Assembly: GCA_011754535.1 (NCBI GenBank)
Contig: JAAQVN010000001.1
Span: forward strand, 2,480,001-2,544,000
DNA from: Enterobacter asburiae
Lineage (GTDB): Bacteria; Pseudomonadota; Gammaproteobacteria; Enterobacterales; Enterobacteriaceae
Direction: 5' to 3'
DNA length: 64,000 nucleotides
Under the pieces are notes generated by a model, which worked only from the letters and a program-made list of their open reading frames with translations, was not told the DNA's origin and searched no databases. This document shows positions 35,105 to 44,505 of this stretch, one piece after another (within the stretch, counting starts at the first letter, position 1; each line of letters opens with the position of its first letter). Made by a program: the position numbers and the translations under genes.

Positions 35105-35761
35105 TTACTTGATCCCTTCCGTACTTTCCTGTTTCGCTTCCAGACGTTCCACATCACGATACCAGCGCGGATGGTGTTTCTGCGCCCAGCGGCGGCTCAC
35201 CTTCCCTTCAATCATGCCTTTAATCGACCCTTTTACCCAGAACGCCATATACATATGGATCAGGATGGCGTGGATCAGAATGATGGCCGACGTGGCGTGG
35301 ATCAGCAGCGCGTAGCGAATTACCTGAATGGGGAAATACTGGGCAAAATACGGACGCCAGATAATTACGCCGGTCACCAGCAGCACAAAAATCATGCTCA
35401 TGATGGTCCAGAACATCATCTTCTGTCCGGCGTTGTATTTGCCCACCTTCGCGACTTTATGCTCGTTGCCCTTCAGGACTTCGACGATACCTTTCAGCCA
35501 CGGGATATCCTGCTTGTCCGGGATGTTATGGTGGACAAAGCGCACGAACATAAACATCAGCACCACGAAAATCAGCACGCCGAAGAACGGGTGCAGAATG
35601 CGCCCCATCTGCGGCGTACCGAAGGTTTCGGTCAGCCACTGTAGCGTCGGGAAGAAGAACGAAATTCCGGAGACCGCCACCAGGAAGAAGCAGATCACTA
35701 CCGTCCAGTGACAGGCGCGATCGACAAACTTCGTGCGCACTATCATTTTCGACTTACTCAT
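35105..35761 (-). CDS. fdnI: Formate dehydrogenase-N gamma subunit, cytochrome b556 FdnI
   Basis: Membrane subunit that takes electrons from FdnH and reduces menaquinone. 218 residues with four membrane spans; His residues in RACHWTVV and in the late spans ([18 protein letters not shown]) are haem b ligands in the family. The start at 35761 corresponds to the known [12 protein letters not shown] start. It overlaps fdnH by eight bases and ends the operon. Confidence 0.96.
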   Translation of the reverse strand: MSKSKMIVRTKFVDRACHWTVVICFFLVAVSGISFFFPTLQWLTETFGTPQMGRILHPFFGVLIFVVLMFMFVRFVHHNIPDKQDIPWLKGIVEVLKGNEHKVAKVGKYNAGQKMMFWTIMSMIFVLLVTGVIIWRPYFAQYFPIQVIRYALLIHATSAIILIHAILIHMYMAFWVKGSIKGMIEGKVSRRWAQKHHPRWYRDVERLEAKQESTEGIK

Positions 35762-36638
35762 GATGCTCCTCCTCGTCGTCATCCACCTCTTTGTTTGGCC
35801 CGATACCGATGTAGTGATAAATCAGCCCCGCGAAGGTGGCGATAAAGCCCGCCGCAGAGAGCGGTTTAAGCGCCCCTTTCCACAGGTTGATGGAGGTATC
35901 GATCGCCGGATCTTTCGGCAGATTATGATACAGCTCCGGCTGATCGTTATGGTGGAGCACGTACATTACGTGCGTGCCGCCCACGCCCTGCGGGTTGTAA
36001 ATGCCCGCCTTGTCGTAGCCGCGCGCTTTCAGCTTGTCCACCCGCTCTTGCGCCACGTCCAGCATCTCTTTTTTTGTGCCGAAGTGGATAGCACCAGTGG
36101 GACAGGTCTTGACGCAGGCAGGCTCCTGCCCGACGCTGACGCGGTCCACGCACAGGGTGCATTTATATACCCGGTTATCCTCTTTATTGAGGCGCGGGAC
36201 ATTAAACGGACAGCCCGCGATGCAGTACCCGCAGCCGATGCAGTTGTCCTGCTGGAAGTCGACGATCCCGTTGGCGTACTGAATAATCGCGCCGGCAGAC
36301 GGGCACGCCTTCAGGCAGCCCGGATCTTCACAATGCATGCAGCCGTCTTTGCGGATGAGCCACTCCAGCCTGCCGTTCTGGTCGGTTTCGCTAAAGCGCA
36401 TCACCGTCCAGGATTTGGCGCTCAGATCCGCCGGATTATCGTAGACCCCGACGCAGTGCCCCACCTCGTCGCGGATATCGTTCCACTCCGAACAGGCCAC
36501 CTGGCAGGCTTTACAGCCCACGCAGGAGGAGACATCGATAAGCTTGGCGACCTCTGCCTTATAGTCCCGCGCGCGGGGCGCGGGGGTGATCGGGTTGGTC
36601 GCGGAGCGTTTAATAATGTCTTGTGTTTCCATCGCCAT
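35754..36638 (-). CDS. fdnH: Formate dehydrogenase-N iron-sulfur subunit FdnH
   Basis: Electron-transfer subunit with four [4Fe-4S] clusters, 294 residues as in E. coli. Four Cys sets are visible: [35 protein letters not shown] and [18 protein letters not shown]-terminal membrane helix (about 256-278) anchors it on the periplasmic side with FdnG, which carries the Tat signal for both. An 11-bp gap separates it from fdnG. Confidence 0.97.
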   Translation of the reverse strand: MAMETQDIIKRSATNPITPAPRARDYKAEVAKLIDVSSCVGCKACQVACSEWNDIRDEVGHCVGVYDNPADLSAKSWTVMRFSETDQNGRLEWLIRKDGCMHCEDPGCLKACPSAGAIIQYANGIVDFQQDNCIGCGYCIAGCPFNVPRLNKEDNRVYKCTLCVDRVSVGQEPACVKTCPTGAIHFGTKKEMLDVAQERVDKLKARGYDKAGIYNPQGVGGTHVMYVLHHNDQPELYHNLPKDPAIDTSINLWKGALKPLSAAGFIATFAGLIYHYIGIGPNKEVDDDEEEHHE

Positions 36639-36649
36639 TTAATCGCTCC

Positions 36650-39600
36650 TTACGCTTTCTCGATGTTGACCAGAAACGCTTTGTACTCCGGCGTTTGCGA
36701 GTTGGAATCGCCGACGTTTGGCGTCAGGGTGTTGGCGATGTAGCCTTTTTGCGCAACGCCCTCAAAGCCCCAGTGCAGCGGGATACCGACAGTTTCTACC
36801 TGCTGGCCGTGCACGTTCAGACTTTGCAAACGACGGGTGACCACCGCCACCGCGCGAATAAAGCCGCGCTTGCTGCTCACCTTCACACGGTCGCCGTTGG
36901 CAATGCCTTTCGCCTTCGCCAGCGTTTCGCTTATCTCCACAAACTGTTCCGGCTGCGCGATAGCGTTAAGCCGCGCGTGCTTGGTCCAGGTATGGAAATG
37001 CTCGGTCAGGCGGTAGGTCGTTCCGACATACGGGAATTTGTCCTTTTTACCTAAGCGCAGCACGTCCTCTTCGTAAATCCGCACCACCGGGCTGGAGACC
37101 ACGTTCGGGTGCAGCGGGTTAGTGCCGAGCGGCGTTTCCATCGGCTCGTAGTGTTCCGGGAACGGCCCTTCCGCCAGCTTGTTGAGGGCGAACAGGCGTC
37201 CCAGACCTTCCGGCTGCATGATAAACGGCCCGGTGTTGCTGCCCGGAGCGGCGGTGTTGTAGTCCGGGATGTCGTTCCCCGTCCACTTCGTCCCGTTCCA
37301 CTGGATCAGCATCCGTTTCGGATCCCACGGCTTGCCGTTCACGTCGGCGGACGCACGGTTGTACAGCACGCGACGGTTCAGCGGCCATGCCCAAGCCCAG
37401 CCCAGCGTGTTGCCCAGGCCTGACGGGTCAGCGTTGTCGCGGTTCGCCATCTGGTTACCCTGCTCCGTCCAGCTGCCGGTGTAGATCCAGCAGGATGATG
37501 CCGTGGTACCGTCGTCACGCAGCAGCGCGAAGCTGTTCAGCAACTGGCCTTTCTTCGCCACCAGGTTGCCGTTGGCGTCGTAGAGATCTGCCAGCGCCAC
37601 GCCGTTGTTCTCTTTCGCGACTTCCTCAGACTCAGGACGATCCGGCTGCTTGTAGTGCCAGCTCATCTTCAGCAGCGGCTCAGCGCCTTTGCCGCCTTCA
37701 GTGCGGTACATTTCGCGCAGGCGATGGTAAATGCCAGCCAGGATTTCGCCGTCGTTACGCGCTTCGCCCGGCGCGTCCTGCCCTTTCCAGTGCCACTGCA
37801 GCCATCGGCCGGAGTTGGCAATAGAGCCGTCCTCTTCCGCAAAGCAGGTAGATGGCAGGCGGAACACTTCGGTCTGAATCGACGCCGGATCGACATCGTT
37901 TGACTCCCCGTGGTTCTGCCAGAAGGTGGAGGTCTCGGTCACCAGCGGATCGATAACCACCATGTACTTCAGCTTGCTCAGGCTGCGAACGACTTTGTTC
38001 TTGTCCGGGAAGGAGGCCACCGGGTTGAAGCCCTGGCAGATATAGCCCGTGACGTTGCCCTTATCCATCATGTTGAAATACTTGATGACGTCGTAAGCCT
38101 GGTCCCACTTCGGCAACCACTCAAAGCCCCAGTCGTTCTCCTTCTGCGCCGCGTCGCCGTAGAAGGATTTCATCAGGCTGACGTAGAATTTCGGATAGTT
38201 GCTCCAGTAGTTCACCTGATCCGGCAGCGTCGCTTTTGGCGTATTGGCCTCAAGATACGCTTGCAGATCGGCCTGCTTTTCAGACGGCAGCGTCAGGTAG
38301 CCCGGCAGGCTGGTGGAGAGCAGACCGAGATCGGTTAAGCCCTGAATGTTAGAGTGGCCGCGCAGCGCGTTCACGCCGCCGCCTGCCATCCCCATGTTGC
38401 CGAGCAGCAGCTGGATCATCGCCATGGTGCGGATGTTCTGCGCACCCACGGTGTGCTGCGTCCAGCCCAGCGCATACAGGAACGTGGTGGTTCTGTCGGC
38501 GGCGCTGGTGGAGGCCAGCACTTCACACACCTTCAGGAAGTCCGCTTTCGGTGTGCCGCAGATGTTCTCCACCACGTCCGGCGTATAGCGGGAAACGTGC
38601 TGCTTCAGCAGGTTCCACACGCAGCGCGGATGCGTCAGGGTTTCATCCCGCATCGCATAGCCGTTTTCGTCGAACTGATAGTTCCACGAGGACTTGTCGT
38701 ACTGGCGTTTTTCAGCGTCATAGCCACTGAACAGCCCGTCATCAAAGGCAAAATCATCCCGCACCAGCAGGTTCGCGTTGGTGTAGTGCTTAACGTATTC
38801 CGCGTTGATTTTGTTGTTTTCGATCAGGTACAGCAGCACGCCGGACAGGAACGTAATGTCCGTACCGGAGCGAATCGGCGCATAGATATCGGCCACAGAT
38901 GCTGTACGCGTAAAGCGCGGATCGACGACGATAAGCGTCGCATCGTTGTTGTTTTTCGCTTCCATCGCCCAGCGGAACCCCACCGGATGGGCTTCAGCGG
39001 CATTACCGCCCATCACCACCACGACGTTAGCGTTTTTGATATCAACCCAGTGGTTGGTCATCGCACCGCGACCAAATGTTGGAGCAAGACTTGCTACCGT
39101 TGGTCCGTGTCAGACGCGTGCCTGGTTGTCTACCGCCAGCATGCCGAGAGAGCGCACAAATTTTTGTGTCAGCATGCCGGTTTCATTGCTTGCCGCAGAT
39201 GCGCACAGCATCCCGGTAGAGAGCCAGCGGTTGACCGTTACGCCCTGCTCGTTCTTTTCAATAAAGTTGGCGTCACGGTCGGCTTTCATCAGTTTTGCAA
39301 TACGAGAGAAAGCCTCATCCCAGGAGATACGCTGCCATTTGTCGGAGCCCGGCGCGCGGTATTCCGGGTAGCGCAGGCGGTTTTCGCTGTGGACATAGTC
39401 CAGCAGGCCCGCCCCTTTCGGGCAGAGTGCCCCGCGGCTCACCGGATGATCCGGATCCCCTTCAATATGGTAAATCGCTTCTCTGGCGTTCTTCGCGCCA
39501 TCGCCCAGGCTATACATCAATAGCCCACAACCCACGGAGCAGTATGTGCAGGTGTTACGGATCTCTTTCGCACGCAGCAGCTTATAGTTGCGTGCCTGAG

Positions 39601-39697
39601 CCAGCGCCATTTTGGGAGCAAATCCCAGCATTGCGGCTGTGGTTCCGGCCATACCGCCCGCGCAGATTTTGAAAAATTGTCTGCGGCTGACGTCCAT
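36650..39697 (-). CDS. fdnG: Formate dehydrogenase-N alpha subunit FdnG (selenoprotein)
   Basis: Periplasmic molybdenum catalytic subunit that oxidises formate to CO2. The full protein is 1015 residues, as in E. coli, once the in-frame TGA at 39110-39112 is read as selenocysteine 196 (ARV-Sec-HGP). Naive ORF calling splits it into two pieces. The start MDVSRRQFFK holds the twin-arginine export signal. The [4Fe-4S] ligands Cys50, Cys53, Cys57 and Cys92 are present. A SECIS-like hairpin follows the TGA. It is the first gene of fdnGHI. Confidence 0.97.
39060..39112 (-). promoter_or_regulatory. Selenocysteine UGA codon and SECIS-like hairpin in fdnG
   Basis: The TGA at 39112-39110 is followed by sequence with an apical stem AGCAAG-TCT-TGCT-like fold, AGCAAGTCTTGCT, at the spacing of E. 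coli fdnG (about 16 bases after the UGA). This is the element SelB binds to insert selenocysteine. Confidence 0.85.
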
Positions 39698-39759
39698 TGT
39701 TGTCCTCGTTATCTGATAAGACTTCGCGCCGCAAACTAACAGCAAAGTCCCTGTTTTTT

Positions 39760-39773
39760 TTGCGTCAAATCAA
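39760..39773. promoter_or_regulatory. Putative FNR site of fdnG
   Basis: On the minus strand TTGAT-TTGA-CGCAA has one perfect FNR half-site and a second with three of five matches. It lies about 63 bp upstream of the fdnG start. Anaerobic FNR activation of fdnG is known in E. coli. Confidence 0.5.
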
Positions 39774-39820
39774 GGTCGCCTGACTTCGCCCCCTTAATAG
39801 TCACCGCTGCCGCGTTTGAA

Positions 39821-39836
39821 TAATCCTTTAGGGTTA
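39821..39836. promoter_or_regulatory. Putative NarL 7-2-7 site of fdnG
   Basis: TAATCCT-TT-AGGGTTA is an inverted heptamer pair with 2-bp spacing. Its centre is 62 bp upstream of the FNR-like site, close to the separation of FNR and NarL sites at E. coli fdnG. Confidence 0.45.
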
Positions 39837-39917
39837 AACGCCTGAGAGAATAATTCGCGACAGGGTCAGGATTAATGCGATACATTTTTCCTTTGTTTTT
39901 TTAGCGATGAAGACGTA

Positions 39918-40796
39918 ATGGACAGAAAGAGAGCAACGCTCACGGGACTGGCGGCAATACTGTTGTGGAGCACCATGGTGGGCCTGATTCGCAGCGTGAG
40001 TGAAGGGCTTGGGCCGGTCGGCGGCGCGGCGATGATATATACCCTCAGCGGATTGCTTTGCCTGGTGACGGTAGGATTTCCTGATATTAAACGTTTTTCT
40101 CCCGGGTATCTTATTGCAGGCAGCGTACTGTTTGTCAGTTACGAAATTTGCCTGGCGCTGTCGTTAGGCTATGCCGCCACGCGAGCGCAGGCCATTGAAG
40201 TCGGTATGGTAAATTATCTCTGGCCGAGCCTGACGATCGTCTTTGCTATTTTATTCAATGGACAGAAATCAACGCTGTGGGTCATTCCCGGGTTAGCTAT
40301 CGCGCTGCTCGGCGTGTGTTGGGTATTAGGCGGTGAGCAAGGGCTACATATTGATGAAATAACCCGCAATATCGTCTCGAACCCGCTCAGCTATGCGCTG
40401 GCCTTTGCGGGGGCATTTATCTGGGCCGCTTACTGCACGGTAACCGCTAAATTTGCCAGAGGCCAAAACGGTATTACCCTCTTTGTTTTGTTAACTGCGC
40501 TCAGCCTTTGGGTGAAATATTCTCTGAGCGATCAGCCGGAAATGGTGTTCAGTTTTCCGGTTATCGTGAAGCTCGTTATGTGCGGTATCGCGCTTGGGTT
40601 TGGCTATGCCGCATGGAATATTGGCATTCTGCACGGTAACGTTACGGTGCTGGCTGCCGTGTCCTATTTTACTCCCGTTCTCTCTGCCGCGCTTGCTGCC
40701 GTGCTGCTGAGTTCTCCCCTCTCTTTCTCGTTCTGGCAGGGCGCACTGATGGTCTGCGCCGGGTCATTGCTCTGCTGGTACGCCACCCGGAAATAG
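39918..40796 (+). CDS. yddG: Aromatic amino acid exporter YddG
   Basis: Inner-membrane exporter of the DMT/EamA superfamily, 292 residues with ten predicted spans. It is close to E. coli YddG throughout, for example LWSTMVGLIR, VGMVNYLWPSLTI and SFSFWQGALMVC. It exports aromatic amino acids and is linked to methyl viologen tolerance in Salmonella together with the adjacent OmpD porin, a pairing also seen here. It is divergent from fdnG across 220 bp. Confidence 0.95.
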   Translation: MDRKRATLTGLAAILLWSTMVGLIRSVSEGLGPVGGAAMIYTLSGLLCLVTVGFPDIKRFSPGYLIAGSVLFVSYEICLALSLGYAATRAQAIEVGMVNYLWPSLTIVFAILFNGQKSTLWVIPGLAIALLGVCWVLGGEQGLHIDEITRNIVSNPLSYALAFAGAFIWAAYCTVTAKFARGQNGITLFVLLTALSLWVKYSLSDQPEMVFSFPVIVKLVMCGIALGFGYAAWNIGILHGNVTVLAAVSYFTPVLSAALAAVLLSSPLSFSFWQGALMVCAGSLLCWYATRK

Positions 40797-41272
40797 CGTC
40801 CAGATTTCTGCCGGGTGTGATTAAACCCGGCAGAAAATTAACATAAATTTAATATGTGATCGCACCAGAAAATATTAATCTGAACATTAGTGAGATCGTT
40901 TAGGTTCTGTTTATATTATCTTCCTTTCGTAAATGCCACACACCTTAAATTGACATAACCTGACACCTGCGCGTAACTACTTCCCTGCGAATATTACCGT
41001 CATTAATAGTAAGAAATGCAATAGTCCACGCCTCCGGAACCGTTTAAAAATAAATCCACACCGATTAAATATTCGCCACCTCAAATTATCATGGCGTCAT
41101 TAACCCGATCTCGATCACACTAAATGAAATTATTACTCATATTTTGAAACTTATTATTGAAAGGCAGCGACAAGATTTTTAAAAATAGCACGCCGTTGTC
41201 GAACAGCCTCGTATAGAAATTGCTCGCAATGGTTCAGGAAATACTGAAAAAAAATTATAAGGAATATTTAAG
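40797..41272. promoter_or_regulatory. Long AT-rich control region of the porin gene
   Basis: A 476-bp gap without a credible gene. It begins with the yddG 3' hairpin TTCTGCCGGGT/ACCCGGCAGAA (40806-40835). A possible promoter is TTGACA (40950) with TAACTA 18 bases later (40974). GAAA-rich repeats near 41130-41165 could be OmpR-type sites, but this is weak. A small RNA within the gap cannot be ruled out from sequence alone. Confidence 0.45.
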
Positions 41273-42382
41273 ATGAAACTTAAATTAGTTGCAGTGGCAG
41301 TCACTTCCATGTTGGCAGCAGGCGTTGTAAACGCAGCTGAAATTTATAACAAAGACGGTAACAAGCTGGATCTGTACGGTAAAGTGACAGGTCTGCACTA
41401 TTTCTCTGATGACGCTGGCGCAGACGGTGATAAAACCTACATGCGTATCGGCTTCAAGGGTGAAACCCAGGTTAACGACCAGCTTTCCGGTTACGGCCAG
41501 TGGGAATACCAGATTCAGGGTAACAAAGACGAAGGCGACAACCAGTCCTGGACCCGTGTGGCCTTCGCAGGTCTGAAGTTCGCTGAAGCCGGTTCATTCG
41601 ATTACGGTCGTAACTACGGCGTGATTTACGACGTGACCTCCTGGACCGACGTTCTGCCAGAATTCGGCGGAGACACCTACGGCGCAGACAACTTCCTGCA
41701 GTCTCGTGCAAACGGCGTAGCAACTTACCGTAACCAGGACTTCTTCGGTCTGGTTGACGGCCTGAACTTTGCCCTGCAGTACCAGGGTAAAAACGGCAGC
41801 GTAAGCGGTGAAAACACCAACGGCCGCAGCCTGCTGAACCAGAACGGCGACGGCTACGGCGCATCCCTGACTTACGATCTGGGTGAAGGCTTCAGCGTTG
41901 GGGGGGCAATGTCCTCCTCCAAACGTACCGCTGACCAGAATGCGGCTGGCGTATACGGTGAGGGCGACCGCGCTGAAGTGTACAGCGGCGGCGTGAAGTA
42001 CGACGCGAACAATATCTACCTTGCCGCGCAGTACTCTCAGACCTACAACGCGACCCGCTTCGGTACCTCTAACGGCAACCGCAGCGACATTTACGGTTTC
42101 GCAAACAAGGCGCAAAACTTCGAAGTTGTTGCTCAGTACCAGTTCGACTTTGGCCTGCGTCCATCCATTGCTTACCTGCAGTCTAAAGGTAAAGACATCG
42201 AGAACTTCGGCGACCAGGATCTGGTTAAATACATCGATGTTGGCACGACCTACTATTTTAACAAAAACATGTCCACCTACGTGGATTACAAAATCAACCT
42301 GCTGGACGATAACCAGTTCACTCGCCAGGCAGGTATCGGTACCGACAACATCGTTGCGCTGGGTCTGACCTACCAGTTCTAA
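41273..42382 (+). CDS. OmpC/OmpF-family general porin, OmpD/NmpC-like by position
   Basis: Trimeric outer-membrane porin of 369 residues: signal peptide cut at VNA-A, mature start [17 protein letters not shown], the constriction-loop sequence [13 protein letters not shown], and a C-terminal Phe (LGLTYQF) for barrel assembly. Position next to yddG matches ompD (nmpC) in Salmonella. OmpC or OmpS-type naming is also possible because these paralogues are very similar. An AAGGAA site precedes the ATG. Confidence 0.9.
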   Translation: MKLKLVAVAVTSMLAAGVVNAAEIYNKDGNKLDLYGKVTGLHYFSDDAGADGDKTYMRIGFKGETQVNDQLSGYGQWEYQIQGNKDEGDNQSWTRVAFAGLKFAEAGSFDYGRNYGVIYDVTSWTDVLPEFGGDTYGADNFLQSRANGVATYRNQDFFGLVDGLNFALQYQGKNGSVSGENTNGRSLLNQNGDGYGASLTYDLGEGFSVGGAMSSSKRTADQNAAGVYGEGDRAEVYSGGVKYDANNIYLAAQYSQTYNATRFGTSNGNRSDIYGFANKAQNFEVVAQYQFDFGLRPSIAYLQSKGKDIENFGDQDLVKYIDVGTTYYFNKNMSTYVDYKINLLDDNQFTRQAGIGTDNIVALGLTYQF

Positions 42383-42396
42383 ACCTTGTTTGTACA

Positions 42397-42428
42397 AAAG
42401 CCAGCTGAATAAGCTGGCTTTTTTCTTC
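42397..42428 (+). terminator. Intrinsic terminator of porin gene
   Basis: AAAGCCAGCT-GAATA-AGCTGGCTTT followed by a T-rich tail, 15 bp after the stop. It also lies just before the end of the convergent lysR gene. Confidence 0.9.
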
Positions 42429-42431
42429 TCT

Positions 42432-43376
42432 TTACCCCGCAGACGTCTCCCCGCCCGCAGCCCTGCGAAGCCAGTTTTGCAGCAGCTTACCGTCCTCGGT
42501 CATCTCTGAATCTGTACGTACGCAGAGGTGATAGTCGCGCCCGTCATCGATGGGTAGGTCAAATATCTTCACCAGCTCACCGCTCTCCAGGTAAGGTGCG
42601 ATCAGCGGCTCGCGCATTAACGCGCAGCCCAGCCCGGCCTGCACACCTGCCAGCGTCAACAGCCCGTCTTCAAACAGAGGGCCGCTGCGCCGGAGAGGAC
42701 GTTTTACCCCCTGCAACAGAAACCACTGCGCCCACGTGGTGCGCTCTTCATCATGCAGCAGCGGCATTTGCAGCAGCTGCTCAGGCGTGTCGATATGGCC
42801 ATGAATACGCAAAAACGTGCGGCTGCACACCGGCACCATCTGTCCGGAAATTAGCTTTTCACTTTGATAGCCCGCCCACTGACCGTTACCAAAACGAATC
42901 GACATATCCGACGCATCGCTCAGATAGTTACGATGGTTGGCATACACTACGTTGATCTCGGTCTGCGGATTCGCGCGCATAAAAGCAGGCAGACGCGGGA
43001 TAAACCACCCCATGCCAAAGAGCGGGATCAGACTGATGGTGACCTGACGCGTTTGCGCCTGCTCAGCCAGATGCTCCGTTGCCTGGCGCAGCACGTTAAA
43101 CGCCGCACGGATCGAGCGGTAATATTCACGTCCGTGCTGGCTCAGCACCAGCCTTCGCCCCTGACGCTCCGTCAGTGGCATTTGCAGATAGCCTTCGAGC
43201 ACCTTGAGCTGATGGCTGACAGCCGACGGTGAGATCTCAAGTTCCTGCGCGGCCAGCGTGACGCTGCCCAGCCGGGCAATGGCCTCAAAGGCACGTACGG
43301 CCCGAAGCGGTGGATCGTTTGCCAGGCGACTGTCTGCATAAGCAGACGCATCCGCTAATTGTTCTGTTTTATTCAT
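42432..43376 (-). CDS. LysR-family regulator, GcvA-like, divergent from liv-atc operon
   Basis: 314-residue LysR regulator. After about 23 extra N-terminal residues, the sequence LRAVRAFEAIARLGSVTLAAQELEISPSAVSHQLKVLEGYL forms the helix-turn-helix; this form (PLRAVRAFEA, SAVSHQ) is GcvA-like. The effector domain follows. It is divergent from the transporter operon at 43547 with a 170-bp gap containing a GATAAA/TTTATC dyad, so control of that operon is likely. A later start at Met is possible but none stands near the helix-turn-helix. Confidence 0.9.
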   Translation of the reverse strand: MNKTEQLADASAYADSRLANDPPLRAVRAFEAIARLGSVTLAAQELEISPSAVSHQLKVLEGYLQMPLTERQGRRLVLSQHGREYYRSIRAAFNVLRQATEHLAEQAQTRQVTISLIPLFGMGWFIPRLPAFMRANPQTEINVVYANHRNYLSDASDMSIRFGNGQWAGYQSEKLISGQMVPVCSRTFLRIHGHIDTPEQLLQMPLLHDEERTTWAQWFLLQGVKRPLRRSGPLFEDGLLTLAGVQAGLGCALMREPLIAPYLESGELVKIFDLPIDDGRDYHLCVRTDSEMTEDGKLLQNWLRRAAGGETSAG

Positions 43377-43440
43377 ATATTGATTTCTTTAGGCTTATCC
43401 GCCAAAAACAGGCTTACACTATCTTTATATAAATCATCAA

Positions 43441-43462
43441 GATAAAGCAATATCGGTTTATC
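43441..43462. promoter_or_regulatory. Dyad in the lysR / liv-atc divergent gap
   Basis: GATAAA-N10-TTTATC is a symmetrical pair with spacing reminiscent of LysR-type binding sites. The surrounding DNA is AT-rich, so chance is possible. Confidence 0.35.
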
Positions 43463-43546
43463 ATAAGAAATAATATATGTGTATTTTACAATTTAATTCA
43501 TTTATCGGATGGTAGCCGCAGAAGAAGCTCTTTGCGGGTACAAACG

Positions 43547-44497
43547 TTGGATACATTCATACAACAACTGATCAACGGCGTGATGCTGGGAAGCATTTAC
43601 GCGCTGATCGCGCTGGGCTATACCATGGTGTATGGCATCTTGCGCATTATTAACTTTGCTCACGGCGATATTCTGATGGTCGGGGCGCTCACCACGCTTT
43701 CCGCCATTAACGCCCTGAATACCGCCTTTCCGCACATGCCGGTGCTGTTGCAGCTTGGCGTTGCCCTGGTGATTGCGATGGCCGTCTGTGCCCTGCTGGC
43801 CATGGCCGTTGAGCGCTTTGCCTACCGCCGGCTGCGCAACGCCCCGCGCCTGGCGCCGCTGATCTCGGGTATCGGCGTCTCCGTCCTGCTACAAACCCTG
43901 GCGATGATTATCTGGACGCGCAACCCGCTGATGTTCCCTCAGATCCTCCCGATGGACCCTATCGCCGTCACATCCGGCAGCGAAGCGCATCCTCCTGCCA
44001 TCGTCACCGTCACCGGTATCGTCACCGTTGTCCTGGCGCTGGCGGTAATGACTGGGCTGTGGCTGCTGGTGGAATACACCCGCCTGGGGCGCGGCATGCG
44101 CGCCGTTGCGGAAAACCCACGCGTGGCCACGCTGATGGGGGTTAACCCAAACGCCATTATTACCCTGACGTTTGCCATTGGTGGCGTATTTGCCGCGCTG
44201 GCAGGCGTGATGATGGCGAGCAACTACGGCAACGCCAGCTTCTCGATGGGCTTTTTGCCCGGGATTAAAGCCTTTACCGCCGCCGTACTGGGGGGCATTG
44301 GCAACATTCGTGGCGCAATGGTTGGCGGCATCCTGCTCGGTATTATCGAAGCGCTGGGCGCAGGTTACCTGGGTGAACTAACCGATGGCGTATTTGGCAG
44401 CAACTATCAGGACGTCTTTGCCTTTATGGTGCTGATCCTGGTGCTGGTCTTCCGTCCGGCTGGCCTGCTGGGCGAGCGCGTGGCGCACAGAGCGTAA
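43547..44497 (+). CDS. Branched-chain-type ABC transporter permease (LivH family)
   Basis: Inner-membrane permease, 316 residues from a TTG at 43547, giving MDTFIQQLINGVMLGSIYALIALGYTMVYG, where family members usually begin. A second TTG at 43532 is an alternative with a GAAGAAG stretch before it; no ATG is available before the first span. Multiple membrane spans and the GGIGNIRGAMVGG motif are typical of LivH. It is the first gene of a seven-gene operon running to 49998. Confidence 0.85.
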   Translation: MDTFIQQLINGVMLGSIYALIALGYTMVYGILRIINFAHGDILMVGALTTLSAINALNTAFPHMPVLLQLGVALVIAMAVCALLAMAVERFAYRRLRNAPRLAPLISGIGVSVLLQTLAMIIWTRNPLMFPQILPMDPIAVTSGSEAHPPAIVTVTGIVTVVLALAVMTGLWLLVEYTRLGRGMRAVAENPRVATLMGVNPNAIITLTFAIGGVFAALAGVMMASNYGNASFSMGFLPGIKAFTAAVLGGIGNIRGAMVGGILLGIIEALGAGYLGELTDGVFGSNYQDVFAFMVLILVLVFRPAGLLGERVAHRA

Positions 44498-44505
44498 GGA
44501 ATACC

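Noticed and set aside
35733..36743. 336-residue plus-strand open frame
   Set aside because: Antisense to fdnH and the fdnG end, both certain genes.
39062..39112. Frameshift or nonsense mutation in fdnG
   Set aside because: The TGA is at the exact selenocysteine codon and the frame continues without shift; a SECIS-like hairpin follows.
38354..39523. 389-residue plus-strand open frame
   Set aside because: Antisense to fdnG; long only because of strong codon bias of the real gene.
41594..42397. 267-residue minus-strand open frame
   Set aside because: Antisense to the porin gene, which has a full signal peptide, loop and terminal Phe.
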